Positions 54,525-59,184 of a DNA stretch of 59,184 nt are shown one piece after another. The stretch's first letter is position 1, and the number at the start of each line of letters is the position of its first letter. Position numbers and translations under genes: made by a program. The stretch comes from Coemansia sp. RSA 487 (Eukaryota; Kickxellomycota; Kickxellomycetes; Kickxellales; Kickxellaceae). The notes below the pieces were generated by a model. That model did not search any database. It saw only the letters and a list, made by a program, of their open reading frames with translations, and was not told where the DNA came from. The stretch is from assembly GCA_027577595.1 (NCBI GenBank), contig JANBRJ010000100.1, positions 1 through 59,184 on the forward strand, in the 5' to 3' direction.

Positions 54525-55387
54525 GTTTCTTTTCCTGTTTCGTAAATATATAAAAGATTGTGGTAAAAAAGTGTGTAGCGCTAAAGCTCATTTCACAGAA
54601 TATGACCTGCGCTTTTAATAATATAAAAGCAACACATCCAATGGATAAGCTTTTCCAGGTAGGCAGCGGCCATTAAACAATATTTTGTTTATATGAGCCT
54701 GCTTTTCTTTCGCAGACATTTTGACTTCACGCCAAACCGAAAATAAATCGGCACAAAGCTTCGAATGTTGCTTGGTTAAATAAACCAAGAGAAAAACTAT
54801 TCGAGAGCAATCTTTCTGATTTGAAATTGCTTAAAACCCGTCGATTAGAAAAACGACATAACCGGGTTTATGGGCAATGAGATGGTGACCAATTCTTGGA
54901 CACTTGAATCTTGGCTCTCGTTTTTTTTAGTTAGTAAGCATGGATCCTCCTCCTGGATCGCTATTCTAAAGAAGCCGAGTGAATGCCGCCGCCCAATGTA
55001 AAGCACAAGTCACACAACATTTCGCTTATCTATATTTACAGCAAGAGGTTCCAGGTAGCAGGCGTTACTTGATTGTTTCCTGTACAGGTGCAAATGTGCA
55101 TGCATCTTGCTTTAGATAGAAAAACTGTATTTTGCAAAGCTAGTTGCATCGAATGATGAAAGGATTGCGGTGGCAATAACGCATTTTGCGTTCCAAGAAA
55201 AAGTCGCTTGCGTCAGTTGGCGTTATATTTGCGCTAAGCAAGAGGCATAAACTGGGCTCTGTGAAGAAAGCTGTTCGCTACACGTCTGTTATTTTGCACT
55301 AAAAATGGACTGGCCTCTCGGTCTCTGTCTGTGCTTTCAATGTGGCTAGTTAACATTGCTCTTAATGAAACCTAGCAATCTGAAGAA
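54525..55387. other. Intergenic with two small inverted repeats
   Basis: About 860 AT-rich bases with no supported gene. Two inverted repeats lie within 100 bases: CTTGGTT/AACCAAG (54771-54789, 5-base loop) and AAACCCG...CGGGTTT (54834-54869, with an inner TCG/CGA pair). Confidence 0.45.
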
Positions 55388-56078
55388 ATACCACTACTAC
55401 CTTGAATAAAACCCAACTACGGTGCTGGCACACATCAAGAAGGGTCTATGCGAGGTATTCAACGGCCTGACCATATCAGTGTCAGAACTGCACAGAAATT
55501 TGGTTGGAAAATGCCGCTTAACACTAAGGAAGCGAGAAAAGCTCCTTGCAGAACGAAACTCTGACAGAGTAATTGCACTGAGAAAGGAAAGGGTTGAGCA
55601 GTGGGAGCAGATGGCCGATCTTGACTTTGCCACAAACTGCCTTTTCATTGATGAGGCTGGATTCAACTTGCACATCCAAAAAACTTTGGTCGCTCATTGA
55701 TAGGGAAACCAGCAAGGGGGACTGTGTCCACGGCAACAGGCATTTCAACAACCATCCTGGGTGCAATGTCTAGCGCATGTTGATGGATGTTTCATTGAGA
55801 AGGCTTCAAGCCGTTTCTGCTGCCAAAAAGAGAAAAACCAATGACAGCGGGGTCAGGATTAGTGGGCGTGTTGACACACAGACAGAGCACTTTCTGGCCT
55901 ACATCTCAAATGTAATCGATGTACTGGATGCAAAGAACATGAAAGGTCACTGCTCCAACTCACATGCCATTAGCCATTCGAGACCTAATATAAAACAGAC
56001 AACACAAGCACCTATATCTGGCTCGATACTCGCCCTTTCTAAATCCCATTGAGGAGCTTTGATCCAAAGTAAAATGGG
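55388..56078 (+). mobile_element. Broken Tc1/mariner-like DDE transposase, 3' end cut by Ty3 junction
   Basis: One frame from about 55388 reads NPTTVLAHIKKGLCEVFNGL then ISVSELHRNLVGKC, a helix-turn-helix part, then CLFIDEAGFNLH (first catalytic Asp block) and, past frame changes and stops from about 55.70 kb on, LARYSPFLNPIEE (third catalytic Glu block) with SKVKWEV. These are the Tc1/mariner and IS630 signatures. The middle Asp block is unclear. Its end meets the Ty3 fossil at about 56.08 kb without visible terminal inverted repeat or TA duplication, so the 3' end is lost. The 5' end also lacks an evident inverted repeat. Confidence 0.75.
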
Positions 56079-58240
56079 AGGTTTCAACACGAATCGCTCG
56101 TTTCGGATCAAACTGCTTGATAATCGGTGCAGACGGCAGCTGTTCTTTCAGCTCCTTAAATGCCGATTCTACTTTGTCATTCCAAACAAATCCCTTCGTC
56201 GCCAACAAATTCGTCAGTGGCATAGCAATCGACAAGCAGTCTTTGACAAAACGACAGTAATAGCCACCAAGGCTGGGGATCAGTAAACGATTCGGGCACA
56301 CGCCAATTTTTAACCGCTGCCACCTTGCCTGGATCTGCTCTCAAGCCGCCCCTCGTGATCACATAACCCAAGAATTCGGCCGAATCCTTGAAAACCCCGC
56401 ATTTCTCCGGCTTCGTACGTAGATTGTTCTCCTGAAAACGCTGGAGTACTGCATCCAAATATTTCGCGTGTTCTTCAGCATTCTTTGAATAAATCAGAAT
56501 ATCAGCCAAGTACATGATGCAACACTTGCCAATCAAACCACGTAGTACATGATTCATCGCTCGCTGGAACACCGCCGGTGCATTGGCCAGCCCAAACGAC
56601 ACAACTGTGCACTCACCCGTACGATCCCAGCTTCGTTCGGAAATCCGTCTTCGGAATGACCTCATCACAAATACGCACCTGGTGATAAGCCTGAACAAAA
56701 TCGATCTTCGAAAACATCTGTGCGTCATATGTCTCATCAAGCAAGCCATCAATAAGTGGCATTGGAAAACGCATTCTTAATCGTACACTTGCTCAAGCAG
56801 CAATAGTCAACGCACATGTACAGTATATCATCCTTCTTGCGCACAAATAACATCAGAGCAGCCCAAGGCGACGTAGACGTGCAAGTGTAACCTTTCTTCA
56901 GCAATTCACCTATCCGTTTCTCTATCTCGGCCATCTCCAAATGCGACAAACGATGCGGCGCCCTCGCGACCGGTTCAGACCCCTCTGTCAGATGGATCTC
57001 CATTTCAGGACTAGCAGCTGCTCAAGTACCTGCTTATACTTTGAGCACAATGTCGCCAACTGAACTTTTTGACTCGTCGCCAGTGCCGCAACAGACAACT
57101 GAGACTTCAAACCGTCCTCGGGAAATATCACGCAAACCCAGCCCATCGAGTTGACATTGTCGTCTTTCACTAACTTTGTCGCTGCGTTGACTGTAATCTG
57201 TTTGACCGCGTTCTCTGCGACAGATACAGCCCAAACCACTGTTTCCCAGATTTTCCAACGCTTATCTTTTTCAGTAATAGACACATCTTCCTCGCAATGG
57301 ATAGCGCTCTTGTGCTCTTTCAGCCAGTTGTTACCGAGCAGAATATCAGCTGTCGCTGGCATCACCAAACAATAAGTATTAATGTGCAAATTGCCACCAA
57401 AATGAATAGACAATCTGCAATACTTTGTACAGTCATGAAAGTGTGTGCCATCTGCCAAAACAGTTGGTATCACGCGTCCAAATTATGCAACTTGATTTTC
57501 GACTTACAAAACTCCTCATCGGCAATAGCTATCTGCAACCCGTTATCCGCCAAAATGTGAACTGGAATCTCGTTAGCCATGCTGTCAGTATACAGCTGCT
57601 CCGCAGGTAGGATTTGTGCAGGTGTCCCATTTAACCGACTCATTTCGATAAACACTATACTACGCGGTACAACCAAGGGCTTGTCAGTCCTCACAACCTT
57701 TGGCCAGCTGTTCATATTACAACGAGGCGTAGTTGTCATCACTGTATCACTTTTAACCGACTCCCGCTGCATTGACTTCTCGGCTGCAAAGAAGCTCCTA
57801 GCCTTTGATATAACCGCATCGAGCTTATACGCTGCATTAGTCGCTGCTTCAGTAATGAACCGATTACAAAGCTTGATCGGAAGCTTCGCAATGGAGATAT
57901 CTGCTGCAAGCCCCTGTTCGATATCGTATACACCGCGTTTGCATAGGATTTTGTATTCCTCAAGGAAGCTTTGAAATTCGGCCGCATTCGTTGGTGGCTT
58001 CATCTGATAAATTTGAATACCAGCGTCCAACTGATGGATCGCGTCGCAATATAGCGTGACTAGAAACTCTCCCAATGAACTCCACACCAGAATCTCGTGA
58101 CCATTCAAGGCGCTCCAATTTTCGTGCTCTGATCGCTTACCCATCAGAACTTTCATCAACGCGAACGACACCCATAGATTCTTCTCGATCTGGAACAATT
58201 TAAAAACATTCAGTGTGTTGCAGCCATGGATCAATCAGAA
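56079..58240 (-). mobile_element. Ty3/Gypsy-type LTR retrotransposon fossil, broken
   Basis: A degraded minus-strand element about 2.2 kb long. Its parts, in order, are a gag-like region (about 57.5-58.2 kb), an aspartic-protease-like region (about 57.0-57.5 kb) and a Ty3-type reverse transcriptase (about 56.1-57.0 kb) with the usual block order. RNase H, integrase and LTRs are not seen. It is broken, with about four or more breaks, and looks old. The gag side ends near 58.24 kb without a clear LTR edge. Its RT end abuts the Tc1/mariner remnant. Confidence 0.8.
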
Positions 58241-58997
58241 CAATCTTCTCGCTTACTCCATCCGGCTACAACTCCCGGGGATTTTCAAAGCATAGTCGAT
58301 CTCTGTGGCCGACAACGAACTTGTAGCTTCAATAGCCACCATTATCATACACGTTGCGGCAATCAATACAACAGAAAAACAACCGCTAAACAATTCAACA
58401 TTAGAGAAAGCGATTTGGATTAAACTATAATAGTATAAAAGTCGGTGGTGCTACCAAGTTTCATAAAGATTGTTAGTGTTTTTCAAAACGGAAAAGCTCC
58501 AAGTTTTTATTCCAACAAAAGATTGGCTTTTACAGCCGTCAAAACATTCTGATCGTTATCACATTAACCGCCATCGCAATGTGATTGTCTCTTGCCAGAA
58601 CAATCATATTGTTGGGAAGCATACGATGTATTTATTTCAATTGTTGTAGTGTTTGTACGGCTATAAAAGCCAGGCTGCTTATGAAAATAAAGACGAGGAA
58701 TCTTACTTTCATCTGCTCTCTTGATATTCTTGTGAAAAGTGATATACCAGTATCACAAGTGTTCCCAAGTAAGCTAAAGAATGAAAGGAGAATATGTGCC
58801 TGACTAGGAAAGACAGCGTGACATTGATGATTCAGCGTTAGCCAATGCTATGTAACGACCAAAGAGCGTTTGTTTTTCCTTTTCACTTTTGGTTCTTGGC
58901 TTTCTTTTGACATTTTATTTCTACTCATAACACCAAATACACTTTTCAACGCATATGCTGTATTAGTTATTTGCTTTTGTTTGCTCACCCATCTGCA
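58241..58997. other. Intergenic with orphan TATA word
   Basis: About 760 AT-rich bases. TGTACGGCTATAAAA (58654-58668) repeats the word at 36092-36106. It may be the promoter for the truncated ORF at 58998, but it is 330 bases away. No other gene. Confidence 0.4.
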
Positions 58998-59184
58998 ATG
59001 GACAATGAGGATATATTGGACACAGGGACACGCGTTATAAAGTGTCCCCTAAAATCTCTGATGAATGACAGAAATGACATTGCCAAAGTAAACGACTATG
59101 TCGTAGCGGCCAACACAGCCTCTGCACACATGTATGGGCTAGCTCATTGGATATTTGTCCATGAGCTGGCTACTCACAAGCAGT
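58998..59184 (+). CDS. Truncated ORF running off the window, unassigned
   Basis: ATG at 58998 opens 62 codons with no stop before the window end (MDNEDILDTGT, IKCPLKSLMND, AKVNDYVVAANTASAHMY, ANTASAHMYGLAHWI). The phrase CPLKSLxxD...VN...N..S.HMY.L recalls, from memory only, the N-terminus of repeated transposon-like ORFs of Mucoromycota (TPLKSL...EMNKLVIHAYQF). It lies next to other mobile remnants. A transposon gene is possible but not shown, and the ORF is too short for sure. Confidence 0.4.
   Translation, partial: MDNEDILDTGTRVIKCPLKSLMNDRNDIAKVNDYVVAANTASAHMYGLAHWIFVHELATHKQ

Noticed and set aside
58226-58423. 65-codon plus-strand frame at the edge of the Ty3 fossil
   Set aside because: Antisense to or just beyond the gag-like region; no motif.

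Overview
The window looks like nuclear DNA of an early-diverging fungus. The best guess is a Kickxellales-type genome (Coemansia/Linderina-like), but this is inference from gene content and not a database match. The evidence is compact gene spacing, almost no introns (one clear multi-intron gene), fungal-type fusions (acetylglutamate kinase + acetylglutamyl-phosphate reductase; ATP sulfurylase with an APS-kinase-like tail), and an AT-rich family of F-box-like proteins with decayed copies. I recognise no rRNA, tRNA or CRISPR.

Layout. 0-1 kb: a decayed LINE 3' end. 1.3 kb: cytochrome c. 2.2-5.9 kb: an intact F-box-like gene beside a dead paralogue, with a short repeat at the boundaries. 6-7.8 kb: a proton/inositol-type MFS transporter. 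9-11 kb: a glutathione transferase and a GPALPP/DUF3752 protein. 11.3-13.5 kb: three small CYSTM proteins in one orientation. 14-17.6 kb: mitoribosomal uL6m, protein phosphatase 5 and mitoribosomal uS13m. 19-21 kb: a TALE homeodomain regulator. 21.3-26.3 kb: a divergent arginine pair (ARG5,6 and argininosuccinate synthase) sharing one promoter with a Gcn4/CPC1-like site. 26.3 kb: a conserved small membrane protein. 27-28.8 kb: a second dead F-box-like gene. 28.8-34.8 kb: a NASP-type histone chaperone with two MluI cell-cycle boxes upstream, and an ABCC transporter. 35.4 kb: a small secreted protein. 37 kb: a MED28-like Mediator subunit. 37.5-42.4 kb: a PPR-like mitochondrial protein, a derlin and a small membrane/coiled-coil protein. 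42.9-44.9 kb: a four-exon TRA2-like splicing factor with a 22-nt exon. 45-49.5 kb: RNase H2 catalytic subunit, ATP sulfurylase and a NuiA-like protein. 49.9-54.5 kb: prohibitin 2, DBP4/DDX10 helicase and a twin-CX9C protein. 55.4-58.2 kb: a broken Tc1/mariner-like transposase abutting a broken Ty3/Gypsy fossil. The last 187 bases open a truncated ORF.

How they fit together. Most genes are housekeeping. Many serve mitochondria: cytochrome c, uL6m, uS13m, ARG5,6, the PPR-like protein, prohibitin and the CX9C protein. Several regulatory signals fit the gene beside them: a CCAAT box at cytochrome c, TGACTCA between the arginine genes, paired ACGCGT at the histone chaperone, stress-type elements at the CYSTM cluster. 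I found no unmistakably new multi-gene system. The best leads are the CYSTM cluster, the NuiA-like protein, the repeated RPYS processing motif in ARG5,6, and the cell-cycle box pair.
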